Positions 1-11,560 of a stretch of DNA of 64,000 nucleotides are shown here, piece by piece (positions within the stretch are counted from its first letter, which is position 1; each line of letters opens with the position of its first letter). The position numbers were made by a program, and so were the translations under genes. The notes below the pieces were generated by a model. That model had not been told where the DNA came from, did no database searches, and was given only the letters and a program-made list of their open reading frames with translations. Source of the DNA: Trochalopteron elliotii (taxonomy: Eukaryota; Chordata; Aves; Passeriformes; Leiothrichidae); NCBI GenBank assembly GCA_024734555.1, contig JANPWX010000030.1, positions 61,888-125,887 of the forward strand, given 5' to 3'.

Positions 1-590
1 GGGCGCAGCCACGTGGGAGGAGACTCGCCCGGACACTTTCGGCCTGAGCCGGCGGAGAGCGGCTGGGTCGCCCCGTCCCGTCCGACGGCGGCCGGGGGTC
101 CGCGCTGCCCCGGGGTGCGCTGGCCGCGCTCGCCGCTGTAGCTCCGCGACGGACAAATACTCGCCATCCCCCGGCCAGGGACATTCGGAATAGGGCTGCG
201 GAGTAGTCGCGGTTCAGTCAACAGCGAAACTGCCTCCGAAGGCACAGCAACGAAATTAACCCCCAGGAGTCAGAAAACCAAATATTTCACTATTCGGGGA
301 GTCGGAGAGGGTGAGAAATACGGTTAGGCGGTAGCTACATCAAATTAACGTGCTCTATCCTGCCTTTTAATTCCTATTTTCATAAAGGCACGGAGATTTG
401 GTGAGGAAGGGAAGCGTGCTTTTTCTGGAAAGACAAACTGCTGGGGGAGACTCAGTGCCAGGTGCAGGAGCGTCCTGTCCCGCACAGCGCCGTCAGCGAG
501 CCGCACCGTGGGGGACTCAACCCGCTACGTACCCGGCGGCGGCTCACGGGGGGAATTTTGGGTTTAGAGGCTACTCCGAATCGAAATCGT
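1..590. promoter_or_regulatory. CpG island, probable promoter/first exon region
   Basis: By eye the first 180 bases carry about 27 CpG dinucleotides in very GC-rich sequence, and CpGs continue more thinly to about 590 before the sequence becomes A+T-rich. A perfect E-box (CACGTG) lies at 10-15. There is no ATG on the + strand before 618, so any + strand transcript starting here would begin with a long untranslated stretch. Donor-like sites follow at 310/311 (AGG|GTGAGA) and 400/401 (TTG|GTGAGG). In vertebrates, islands of this type usually mark promoters. The window cuts the island at its left edge, so I cannot tell whether the gene runs right (first exon and intron here) or left (promoter only). 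No TATA box is evident, as is normal for CpG promoters. The 90-codon frame at 398-670 starts on a non-ATG codon and resembles nothing I know. Confidence 0.75.
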
Positions 591-3500
591 GCATTTTCAA
601 ATACTGGATTTTAGTTAATGGGTGCACTTTAAAGCAGTATCCGATTTTGGATTATCATAGAGTTTGGTAAGGAAATTGGATGTACTTTGCTCTTGCACAG
701 CATCACTATGACAGAATATTAAATCTTTTCTCCCCTTGACTTAATTGATCTGGCCGGTAACATAAAATCTAATTAGTGATATGAAAACTTCTTACACCAG
801 TGTTACGTATTTTTTCTTTTGGGTTAGTTAGAAGCCTATTCATTTTTATGGTTTATTGCTATTAATTTTTGCTATCTCTCCTTGTTTTTTATTTAATCTT
901 GACATTTGACAACCATGCTTTCAGTATAAAAGTAGTTACAACTGTTAGCACTACAAGTAGTTGTTGATACAATTGAAGAAGCCAAGATCACTGCATTAAT
1001 AGAGAGCTCTCAGCTGGCTCTCTGTGAGAGAAGTGCTGCTACAACGGGACTGTGCTGCACTGCACTGGGTGCTAAAGCTGAAATTTGATTGCTTCTAAAC
1101 AGTGCGGATTTTATTTCAGAGGACAACTTAGATTCCCTCACTGCTTGCTGCTTTTGCTCAAGATGTACTAATGGATTTCATTTAGATCGATGGTATAATT
1201 CAGATTGATGGTGCCTTGTCATGTGACACTTTGACATCGTCAAAGTGAATAGGCTGAAACACTGTTTTAACTCCTGTGTTTATCATAAATTTGTTTTCTG
1301 GTAGCAGGGCAATATGAGGGCAGTGACTGGGAAGGGAAAAGAAGGCCGTCCTGGCTGCTGTAGTGAAATTCTGCAGATAGACAGACCCAGAGATAAAATT
1401 CTCTGCCTGGATAGAGAAAAAAAATCTTCTCCATTCATATAATTTTAAATTCGTTGGCAACGAGGGATCAGAACAAATTCTTCCCATTTTTAAAGTATGA
1501 AACTGGAGCACTTACGGATATCTTCAATGTATTCTGCGAAGGACAACAGGATCAGAGCCATACCAGGCACTGCTTCTGGAGATAATTTAAACTTCAAGGA
1601 AATAACTGACAGACATTCCAGTGCAGTTAATTAAGGATGGCATTTTATTTTCTGTATTTAAATACTGATTTGCAAAACTTCTGGAAAAAATATGGCACAA
1701 AACCTTAGCAATAAAATCTAAAAAGTCAAACTCTAATTAATTAGAGATGTGCAAATTGTTAATCCTCTGATATATGATATTTGCTACCAAAAGTAGGAAG
1801 TTAGTTTCCATAAACAATAAAAAATACTTAATCAACAGTTTGCATGTAATTCCTTTTTTTTTTCCTGTAGTGTCTGCATCTGAAACCTGCATTCTACAAA
1901 TGCATTCTAGAAAATCAGTTTGTATATTTCTTCAGCTATTAGATATACCATAGTAATAGCCAACAGTGAAATATTTTGCTGTCTTTGAAATTCCAGAAAA
2001 AAAAAAACCCAGAACAAACCTGTCAGTATTACTGAATATGCATCCACTAAATAGTTCAATTTTAGCTGGTTGGTAAAACTTGCATTATCTCCAAAACACA
2101 GCCACAAAGCTGAGACTGTGATACACCTTTCCCATGTGTAGTACTCAGACAGCAGTGCACACTTCAGGAATGCTGAATGGGCTAAAACTGACAGTCCTGG
2201 CAAAAAACACTTGTCACATAGTTTGGAATCACATCTGGCTTGGCACAGTGTTGAAGGATAATAATACTGCTCAAAGGCCTGTATTTATTTTCAGTTTCAT
2301 CTTTATGTTCTGGCCCATATTCACACCTAAAATATTAACATTCTCAAATGAGCAAGTTTTCTTTTTATTTCTGCCCTTCCGAGTCATTTGCAGTTATTTG
2401 CATTCTTATTACTGTGAACTTTCTCCATCTCTTATGCTTGATATGGAAACTCACACAGTGACTTTTAAGAACCCTCTCCCTGACTGCTTTAGATAGTTGA
2501 TGATTACTATGTTATTCTTTAAGTCATATAGGGTATTTAAATATCAGCTGTAAACAGGGTGAGGGATGGAAACAGTGTACGGGAGAGCTGCCCTCAGCTC
2601 CCCCCATTAATTCTCTCCATCAGAAACCCCAGATATGCTGAGGTTAAGTAAGCTTCTCAAATATTTACTGTTATCTCAGTGTGAAAGCATCAGTGTTGTA
2701 ACCAATAAAGATTGAAATGCTTTGCTATCCCAGAAACAAGTGTAATGCAATTTAGTTTTCATAGCTATAGTGAAAACAAATAAAGTCATAGAAATCATTG
2801 AATAATTTTTCCACTACACATTCAAAAACTTGGAAGACTCACTAAAGAGAAAGAAAAAGAAATCATTGTCTCATTTTGTATCTCAATTTTAAATAATGCA
2901 TGTTTCCAGTGAATATTTACAGGTTAATAATAGGCTAGTGCAAATTCTAGAAGACACAACAAAAATTATCTGCAGTCTATTCACAAACCTTTGCCATGTC
3001 TCAGTGTTTGGGGATGGGCGTATGGACTGCCTTCACCACCCTTGAATAGAAGTCTATTGTGTGGGCTTGTTCCATTGGGATCAATGGGAACACATGTGCA
3101 ATGAGATGCTAATGAACACCAGAAACGATTGTAAAATCTGGCCTGGCTAAGGCATGAGACTGTTTTTATAAATCACTGATGAGTATCTTGCTATACTTCT
3201 TTCAGCTAAGCTGCTGAAACTTCAAATATTCAGGGAGACTTTACTATATAAGTTTTTTTTCATCATTTAAATCACATTATCCCACCCTTACAATGTGAAT
3301 AATTCTCCATTCTTGTCTTGTTTAAAGTTGCAGATGAAGGCAGTCCCTTTTCAGTGACAATTGCACTGTTAATGTAAATGTGATTCCAGAAATGGAAAAT
3401 AAAATACACTGGAGGGAAATAATATCAAACACAAGTATAAAAGAGAAGAATGATGGTCAGAAAGCAGGCTCATGAGAGAGGACAGTGCTGGTAGCATGTA

Positions 3501-4119
3501 GCCTAATGGCCACTGCCCCACCACATCTGCAGAACTCCAGAAGTGTTCATCTCTCACATGAGAGGGGTGACAGCCCCAGCCCATCTCAGAGAGCCCCCAG
3601 GCAACAGTGCAGGGGCAGTTGTGCCTGGTGAGTGCTGAAAGCCAGGCACAGGGCTGCAGTGCTGGAGGAGACGCATGGTTTTCTTGGTCCTCCCTTCAGC
3701 CTGGGCTGAGACATAACATGTGTCATTTCAATGGAAAACCTACAAACCTGTGGATATAACATTGGGAGCCTGTAATTCTTGGCAGCTTGGAGCAGGCTTA
3801 GAAGAGCTCAGACACAATAGTATTGAGGATCATAAAAGTCCCACCTCTGTCTCTTAAAAGAGAGAGAGAGGGAGAGAAGACAAGGTCCACCAACACCATC
3901 TTTTCTCACCAGCTTATGACAGAGGTTAATTATTAACTATTGAAACACTGACAAACTGTGGTGTTTGTTTGCTCATTATGAGGCCTGTCAGGGCCAGAAC
4001 CAAACCTTACTGAAGCTGACTGATGTCTCCTGGTTTCAATAGACTCAGAGGTCAGGCCCCTAAAATTCAAATCACCAGTGCTGTTCCTTGCAATAAAGAA
4101 CCAGCGAGCACTTTGAGGA
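591..4119. other. A+T-rich unique non-coding sequence
   Basis: CpG-poor, A+T-rich sequence with no recognisable exon or transposon. Open frames of up to 120 codons occur on both strands (for example 2,134-2,496 +) but have random-looking, hydrophobic composition and no family resemblance. It would fit the first intron of a gene starting in the island at the left edge, or intergenic DNA. Confidence 0.6.
3859..3880. repeat. (AG)n purine microsatellite
   Basis: A short imperfect run of AG dinucleotides interrupted by GGAG and GAAG. It is a simple repeat and likely to vary in length between individuals. Confidence 0.85.
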
Positions 4120-4265
4120 AGCACTTAATTACTCCAATGAGATAATTTAGTTTTTAAACAAAACTGCTTTAATTGGGGGCTGACCCCTTCATATTTGTTT
4201 CCCAAGAAGGAAATTGATTAGCAAAATGTTAATAATGAGATTTTAAAAGACCTCATGCCAGCCAT
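4120..4265. promoter_or_regulatory. Candidate conserved non-coding element
   Basis: An A+T-rich block with several homeodomain-type ATTA/TAAT cores (near 4,124, 4,147, 4,170, 4,215 and 4,230) in non-repetitive sequence. The motif density resembles developmental enhancers in vertebrates. Conservation cannot be judged from one genome, so this is a weak call. Confidence 0.25.
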
Positions 4266-6480
4266 AGACACCAAGCTCAGCTAAGGGAACTCATATTTTC
4301 TTTCCAGCTGCCAGTGCCAAACAAAATTGTTTTCCGGGAAGGACCCATGGATGGAATGCAGGTCATCTTCTCTAGTTTGCTAATACCACTGCTGTAATCA
4401 TTCTGCCTGTTATTCTTCTGCACCCAAACAAAAGCTGGGTGTCCAGTAGCAGCAGTTTCATGTACCCAGGTCTAGCCTGAAGCCATCATCTTTGTCAGGA
4501 AGACACTTCCTTGCAGAAGTGCTTAGCTGGGGCCCTGGTAAAACACAGCCTTCATATGGAACTCAGTGGTTTCAGATACTGCCAGCAAATTTAATTTAGA
4601 GAAGAAAGACATGGGATGTGAGAGATTCCTAGGTGGAAGTTAGTGCCCCTAATAGTCTGCCTGGCCATCAGAAATACTGCTGACTGGGATGGAACAGGAT
4701 CTTGGGAGCTACAGCTTCTTCTCAGCCAGTTTGTACACAGCAAAACAAACAGCTGGCACTGTTTTTATGCTAGGTATTTCAGGTATTTTATATACTCAGG
4801 GACGTGAGAGTTCTAACGTTCTTCCAGACACAAAGAATGTATTTCTGGAGTGAATGACACATGTAATCCAGTCTTGCTAACAATTACTGCCTGTAGTATG
4901 GCAAGAACAACTGCCCCAAAAAATATGGTTACACAGAGATGTGTAAAACCTTCACTACGGGGAATACTGTATAAATAGCATAGATAGATAAATAAGACTA
5001 GGCAACAAAAATCAGGACTATAAAAGGTAAAGAAGCAAGAAATTATATGCATTTTTAATTTTATAGTTCTGCATGACTGATGATAACAGATGCAGTGAGA
5101 AGCAATTATTCTCACCACTTCCAAAAATAAAATTCAATTTAAAATTTTGTTCAGAGGTATGTATGTTTTGAATTGTCTTCTCATCAGCTTTGTTACTAAG
5201 AGAGCCTCTTCTCCACAGCTGGATGGCACCTATAATGGATAATCAGCATGTTGCAGCTCGAGATTTTGCAGATATCACCACCTTTTTCCTAAATTGCAGA
5301 GGCCCAGTCTCGCATCATTAGTGTATGTGAACTATTCAGAACTCCCTGAAGATTTGGGGAACATGTACAGACCTGATAACCTCCCTGGTTTTCAATATTT
5401 TAGATTTCCATCTATCAGAAGTCTTATAGAGTCCTTTATACACTGCAAAATTTTGTGACTTTCCAAAATCACTAGAATCCACACACTTAGTTCCTTTGAT
5501 CTAGATATTCATGGCACCCTTCCCCATGTATTTTTATTGAAATAAGACCTGGAGTTGTAAAAACAGCAAGCTAAAAAAATATCAATTCAAACTTGGTGCC
5601 TTTTACTAATGAGAAAAAAGACCCACTGGATTTCATACTGCCCTACTCTGATATGAGTAAATTCATATTAAATATATTGACTTCAGCTAATATTCACTCA
5701 GGACTCCATGTCTTTTAAAGATAAAAGTAAACTGAAATTACTAAGAGATCATCTTTGTTATTTTAGCAATATTTCAGTTTACTTCAGCCTGTTTAATATA
5801 CTCTGAAATTTAATTTCTGGGCTGAAAATTGTAAAACAAATATATATTTATAGGAATTTTTTTAAAAAATCACTTAAAGGGCATTCTTCAGGGTATAGAA
5901 AGGGGTTTTTTTTCTGTTTTCTTGATTTTTAATCCAGTTGTATATGGTCCTGTCCCTCATAAGTCACAGCAAACAATATAGTATTCTACAGGAGCTTTTA
6001 TCCTAGTGAGCAGAAAGTGAGCAGAAAGACTGAACAAAAGAATGAATTATTTAATTAATTGATGAATGTATTTAAATAAGGCTCCACCTGCTCTGCTTCA
6101 AAAATCTCTCACTATACTACAGAGAGGTTTGTTACACTGACTGATATCAAAGCCTTCCTCTTGATTTTTAAACAAGATGATTTGTTCACACTTGGAGTGA
6201 TTGCCAAAATGAGAGATATGCAACATAGATGCTGCCTTTGCTGATGGGTCTAATATCAGGAAATCAAAACCTAAAGGCAATGAGGAAGGCAGTCTATCCA
6301 AAGTGAAATGGGAAAAAGTAGATTTTCCCATTGCTTTTTCAGAAATACCTAATGCACTTGTGTCATCTTAAGGATTTGCCTTGCTAGCACAGCCAGTTCA
6401 TTAAAATGAAGAATTTAACTTAATATGAACAAAAGCACTCTTTTTGCCTTTATGATCTAAACCCAGTGTTGCTTTCTTGT
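4266..6480. other. A+T-rich unique non-coding sequence
   Basis: No exon, RNA gene or transposon recognised. Contents are ordinary A+T-rich sequence, strongest at about 5,820-5,880 and 6,040-6,080. An 11-base tandem duplication (GTGAGCAGAAA twice) lies at 6,006-6,027. Confidence 0.55.
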
Positions 6481-7560
6481 CTTGCATCAACAGACAAGCT
6501 TTATGGTAACAAACTGCACGGGACAGGACCTTAGTTTGCCTGCCAGACATCAGCAGAATTTGCCAAAAGTTTGCAGAAGGGCTGCTATAAAAAAGAGAAT
6601 GGAGAAAGCCACGATAGTTGTAGCTCCTTATTGGGGTTATAGCAGAGCCCCACCGGTGGCACTGAAGAGAAGGAGTTGGTGGGTAAGGGGTGTTGGATTA
6701 AGAGGGATGGGGGTGGGATTTGTGTGTCGTGTCCCCCCCCCCCCCCCCCCCCCCCCCCAGACAAAGGTCCCTGTCCCCCGCAGGAAGGTGCTGAAATGCA
6801 AAGCAAGCTCCCAGCTCCTTTTCTCTCTCTTGGTGGCATTTGGAAGTGTAAAGCTTTGAATACCAATTGCTTGAACTGGACATATGTGAATCTCTTCTAA
6901 TCCTACTAATCCCGTCCCCAAGTGCTTCTTTGTATGTGGAGGCAACACACATAGATCTAAGTGAAAGTGGCCGTAATCCTGGAAATGTGGAAAAATGTCC
7001 CAGTGTGGGAGTTGGGAGAGGGAAAAGCTCCCCAGTGGAGGGAACCCGCTGGAAGAGCTTTGTGTTTGTGGGGTGAGCGAGGGGCAGCAGTGGGGGCAGG
7101 GGAGACATGAAGGAGAGCTCTCACCTTCCCTGAGCCGTGAGGAGGAAAGCAAACCCACCCAGCGGGAAAGCTCCCTTTGCAAACAGCCATCGCACACTTG
7201 AGCAAACCCGCAGAACTGAGACAAAGTTTCCAAACGCTGGGAAATTCACCCACCGGCAGCTTTCAGCAGTGTGAGCTCAGCAGGCAAGGCACTAATGTGC
7301 TGACTTCATTATTTCCCGACCTCGCCCCTCTGAATGGCAGATTTGTGCAGGGGACGGTGCACTATCACTCCACCCTTCTCTGGCCACAAAGATAAGGAGA
7401 GGAGCTGGGATCATGTCCCCTGTCAGCCTCCTTGGGTCTGCCTTGGATGCGAGAGGACCCTCTTACCCTGCACGGATGTGAGAAGTGGAAGCAAATCTTG
7501 GCCAAACAGTAACAGGGCAGCAGAGACAGAGTCAGTTTGCAAGTGACCGGATGTGTTGTT
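6481..7560. other. GC-moderate non-coding block around a poly-C tract
   Basis: Base composition rises here and at least eight overlapping open frames occur on both strands, up to 198 codons (6,637-7,233 on -). They read through the poly-C tract as runs of proline or glycine, and both strands are open together, which is expected of a low-stop composition rather than of a real exon. I see no splice structure or family resemblance. The block could be part of a non-coding transcript, but nothing in the sequence requires it. Confidence 0.5.
6733..6758 (+). repeat. Poly-C homopolymer, C26
   Basis: A pure run of 26 cytosines flanked by GTGTCGTGT on the left and AGACAAAGG on the right. G-runs of this length on the other strand can fold into G-quadruplexes, and the C strand into an i-motif. 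Such runs are mutable and hard to sequence, so the exact length is uncertain. Confidence 0.95.
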
Positions 7561-8350
7561 CATTCAGCCTCTCTGGAAACTGATTTCAGGCATCAAATCT
7601 TCTAACTTTACATAGGTAAAAGGATAGAGATGGCAGAAGATTTTGTGTCTTTGATTCAATGCTGAAACCTCAGCATCGGACCAGCCTGTTATTTAAAATT
7701 AACATCCACCTGGATACCAACAAACCCTATGGATTTTCCAAATATACAAGTCATATAATTCAGCCACACGAATTTCCCAAATGTCAGACAGCTAATTTAC
7801 ATTTTCTTGGCTAGTCACTGAATAAAACGTGTTTATACCCCACAGTAGATCGTGTACAAGGAAATTAATCTGGTTTTTGTATGCGCTTTCAAAATATTTT
7901 AAAATATGGAGCAATTGATAACATTATTTGCCAGGCAAATCTTTATTTTGCTCAATAAATCTCTAAATAAAACCATGTTAGGTAAGAAAATCTAAGGTTA
8001 TATATTCTCTTGGAGTTGACATTTTTATTACCTCACCAGACTTTGTGCTTTCATAAATAAGTGTCAACTGAAATTAACCTGCTGTTTAGAGGTAGTATAA
8101 ACCATCCCAAAATCAGCCTGGGGACTGCAAGTCCTTTTTTTTTTTTTTTTTGCACATGAACCTCCTGAATGTCACAGGGACAGAAAATGAGGCTAGATTT
8201 TTAACTTTTCATGGATAAAGCAATAAGATTTCCTCTTGGAAACATGTTGAGCCGAAACCCACAACGCACTAGAATCACTTCGTTAGCAGGAAACAGACCA
8301 GGGAAGAGTTTTGCCGTGTGCATCAGAGAACACACAGGATAAAATGGGGT
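7561..8350. other. A+T-rich unique non-coding sequence
   Basis: Non-coding sequence with no recognised element other than the T17 run at 8,135-8,151. The stretch at about 7,880-7,990 is particularly rich in AATAAA/AATAAAT words, which look like polyadenylation hexamers but have no adjoining gene. Confidence 0.5.
8135..8151 (+). repeat. Poly-T homopolymer, T17
   Basis: A pure T run following GCAAGTCC. Read on the other strand it is an A17 run, but no retroposed gene or target-site duplication is recognisable beside it. Confidence 0.9.
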
Positions 8351-9328
8351 GAGAATAAAACTCTGTGGATGTGACCCTGATGCTGGCCACAGAAACACTG
8401 CCCACATGGAGAACTAGTCTTGGCATTCAAGGGCCACTGCTGATGTTGCACCAACAACCTCCTCAAACTCCAGCAGTGCTGCCCAGCCTGCAGGCTGGCA
8501 GGGAGAGGGGGCCTGGGAGAGTACAGCCCTTCCAGGCAGAGATAATCCACAGAGCCAGGACACGTTGGCACAGTTGTTTCCTACTTTAGCTTTCCCAGAC
8601 AAGGAAAAGAAGGAAAACAATTTGCCTGTAGGGAAGTTAGCTTCATTCGTATTAAAGAGGCCTGTGGCCCAAGGGTGCCTGTGGTGTTGTCTCCCCCAGG
8701 ACACCAAGCATTTTATGGGCAAAGCAAGGGTGCCATTTTTTCTACCTGTGATGGACCCCAGACTGTCTCCAGGCCCTGAGTCCAGAGGCAGCACGTGTCC
8801 CATGTCCACATTGGTGAGGTGCCCTCAAGAAGAAGCTGCCCACAGGAACTCTTTTTGCTGGCTGGAAACCACAGACATGCAGAAGCCAGATGGCCATTTC
8901 ATGGTATGACTGACAGAGCCTTCAGCCTTACTCCTGCTCCAGCACTTGTGGTGCCATGATGACCCTCAGCTGCTGTGGATGACATTGCCTCTCCCTGAGA
9001 GCCCTCTGTTCCATTTTGAACAAGTCCCAGTGCTCTCCACAGCCTCAGCCTGTGCAGAGGGGCAGCAGTGGGGCCTGTAAGAAACAGGTGTCCTTGACAC
9101 GTGAGCACAGGCTATTACTGGAGGATTGCACCTGGATAAAATTTTTATGATGCTGTCTGTCCTCTCAGTCTCTAGTCACTCTGTCCGTATAGCTGAGACC
9201 TGTCCTGAAGGAGCAGTGCAGCTCCCAATAAAGGCCTATTTGTAATGAGGCCATAGTTGGTACAGCTGCAAGCAAGGTCAGTATCTATATCATGTTGTAT
9301 AGGGCAGTGGAAACATGGCACATGGGAC
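8351..9328. other. GC-moderate unique non-coding sequence
   Basis: Slightly GC-richer sequence with overlapping open frames on both strands (8,414-8,809 -, 131 codons; 8,565-8,909 +, 114 codons). Neither translation resembles a known protein, and they face each other over the same bases. CpG is depleted. No element identified. Confidence 0.5.
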
Positions 9329-9354
9329 ACAACTGATGTCAGGACATCAGTTGT
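9329..9354. repeat. Perfect 12-bp inverted repeat (26-base palindrome)
   Basis: ACAACTGATGTC, a 2-base spacer (AG), then the exact reverse complement GACATCAGTTGT. The right arm is followed by a second copy of TCAGGACAT, so the palindrome probably arose with a short local duplication. As RNA it would form a tight hairpin. It is too short for a typical microRNA precursor. Confidence 0.9.
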
Positions 9355-10869
9355 CAGGACATGTCTTGAAAGACAAACTCCTTCTACAAGTGCTTCAAAT
9401 GCTGGTTGGCAATGGTCATGCCTGGGGGTGACCCATAAGGCAGAACAGTGTGCAGGTATGGCTGGATCAGCCTCAGGCTGCCGTTTATCTGTGCAAGGGA
9501 ATGGGCTACTGCCAGTGGACTAGTCCTCATTTGCAACCATAATCTGTAGCACAGGCACTGCAGTGTGACTCAGTGAAGAAAATCAAGCCTGGATGTTGCT
9601 ATCTGCTTGTCTATCATCATTTTGGCACATCAGTTTTTGGACACAGGCAATTTTTTCCCTAATTCTGCCATATATCAAGGGCATTATATCCAGGATACAT
9701 AAGCTAGGATTCTCATTGTCATTCTCTTTGATGGACTCACACCAACAAGGGATCTGACCCTATTTCTATAATTTGCCCCAAATGCCAATGATTACAGTCT
9801 GTTTCAGTTTAAAGCAATGAAGCATTAATATCTTTTAAAATAATTTAGTTTCAAATGATTGCAAACAAAGTGAAATGATGTGGCACCCTATAGGCCACTG
9901 AAATCAATTGGGTGAATTTGGAACTTAGTATTTACTGTTGGGATCTACACAAATTCAAGAGCCGAAGGCAAGATTAGTTGGATTAGTGCTTCAGTAGTCC
10001 TTCATTATCCATTTCTCCCTCAGTGACATGACTCATGTCTTCAGTTAACTGTGCTTATTAAATGAGAATGATGAAGAATTGAAGTAAAAACACAGAAGTA
10101 GAAGGACGGTGTTGAATCTTGTTAATCTTGTTTAGAACGTTACTGCATTTCATTAAATAGGAAATTTCATTGAGGTTTCCTACACATTCTTCTGGTCTTC
10201 TAGTCTAAGAGGCTCACTCTGACATCAGAAAAGAGAAACAGAGAAATGTATTACAATTCAGTTAGTTACCACACCAGAGATAGGCAGAAAACAGAATCAG
10301 GTCCACCTGAACATGGAGTTTCTAACCACAGACCACACTTTTATTCTCTATTATACTGCTTTCTAGGCTGTGATAACAATTGGAGAACTATTCTTGTATT
10401 TGAATGAGGAACCCAGTCCATCTCCCGTGGGGACAGCAGAGGGGGAAGGACCCCCTTAATGGTGTGAATTCAGACTTGGCTCTGCTGCAGACACTCTCAA
10501 TATTAGGCCAGTTTTACAGTGTAGCACAAGGATATCCTGCTGCACTGGAGATTCAGGCTGCTATTCTGGAAAGTGAGCTTATTAAGCAGTTGGGCCTGTG
10601 TTGTGGAAAAGTCAGACACATACCACTAACTTGACCTGAAAAATTGCCTGTTTTTATTGGAGGATCAGCTGACGTGAACTACAAGGTTGTGTTGAGTCAC
10701 AAAGTAAAAAGAGGAAAGGGGACTGGCATGTGGCACAGACAATAGAAGGGACATGAGCATAACATCTACTCAAGTCTTCAGTTAAGTCAGCAGGTGAATC
10801 TGAAATCATCTCAACTATTTACTCATCATGTGGATAGAAATTATTTCCCAGGGCACATTTCAAACAGCC
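9355..10869. other. Unique non-coding sequence
   Basis: No exon or transposon recognised. A 76-codon frame at 10,404-10,634 has ordinary composition and no recognisable domain. Confidence 0.5.
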
Positions 10870-11560
10870 TTTTAAATAGCCTGTTAAACCAAAATAAATA
10901 TGACCACATTACTTTTTAATTTTTCACTGTTTCAAATCAGGTTTAATTAGGCACATTGCAACCTTGAAAAAATCTAAGAAACAGGGAAGTTGCATTGATT
11001 CTTTATTATCACTTTAATTGTCTATTCTGATGTGTTAAAATGGAAACAATCTTCCAGCTGCAATGTCTAATGAACTCCAAGATCAAACATGATCTTGCTA
11101 ATTATGGAGTTAATGAGGACAAGTTCACAGGCAGAGTTAAGTTAGTAACTACATGTTTCAAAGCATCTTGAAGCTCAATAAAATCTTCATTTGGTGTTAT
11201 AATGGTATACAGTTTGCATTTCTTCTTTCTGAACATGTTACAGAAGGGCACCCTATGTATGTTATATGCTGCTAATCATGTGCAAACGGCACAAAGACAA
11301 CTTCAATAAATTAGGAGACTGGCTGTTTATAAATCAACTCAACATCGAAATCTCATTTACATTTCTGCTATCCTATGTAATGTGTTTACACACAAATAAT
11401 GCCAACATTAGCATGGGAGGGGGACAAATTTAAATTCCACAGCATGTTTCTGAAGACAAACCATCAAGAAAAGGCAATCAACATTGTAAATGAGCACACA
11501 GGCATTTAAATTTTAAAAAAAGAAGCCCTACTAAATCAGGCCTTTGAACCCAGATAGCAA
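10870..11560. promoter_or_regulatory. Candidate conserved non-coding element cluster
   Basis: About 690 bases of non-repetitive A+T-rich sequence packed with ATTA/TAAT cores, including CTAATTATGGAGTTAATGAGG near 11,098-11,118, plus TAATTAGG, TTTAATTGTC and CTAATCATG words. Open frames are absent over most of it. This is the texture of vertebrate long-range enhancers, but sequence texture alone is weak evidence. Confidence 0.35.

Noticed and set aside
6637..7233. 198-codon minus-strand frame and its neighbours
   Set aside because: The frames run through the C26 homopolymer as poly-glycine or poly-proline, and both strands are open at once. A composition artefact.
7620..7640. Additional CTCF-like words (AGAGATGGCAG; also CCAGATGGCC near 8,886)
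   Set aside because: Only the ATGGC part matches. The upstream half of the consensus is absent.
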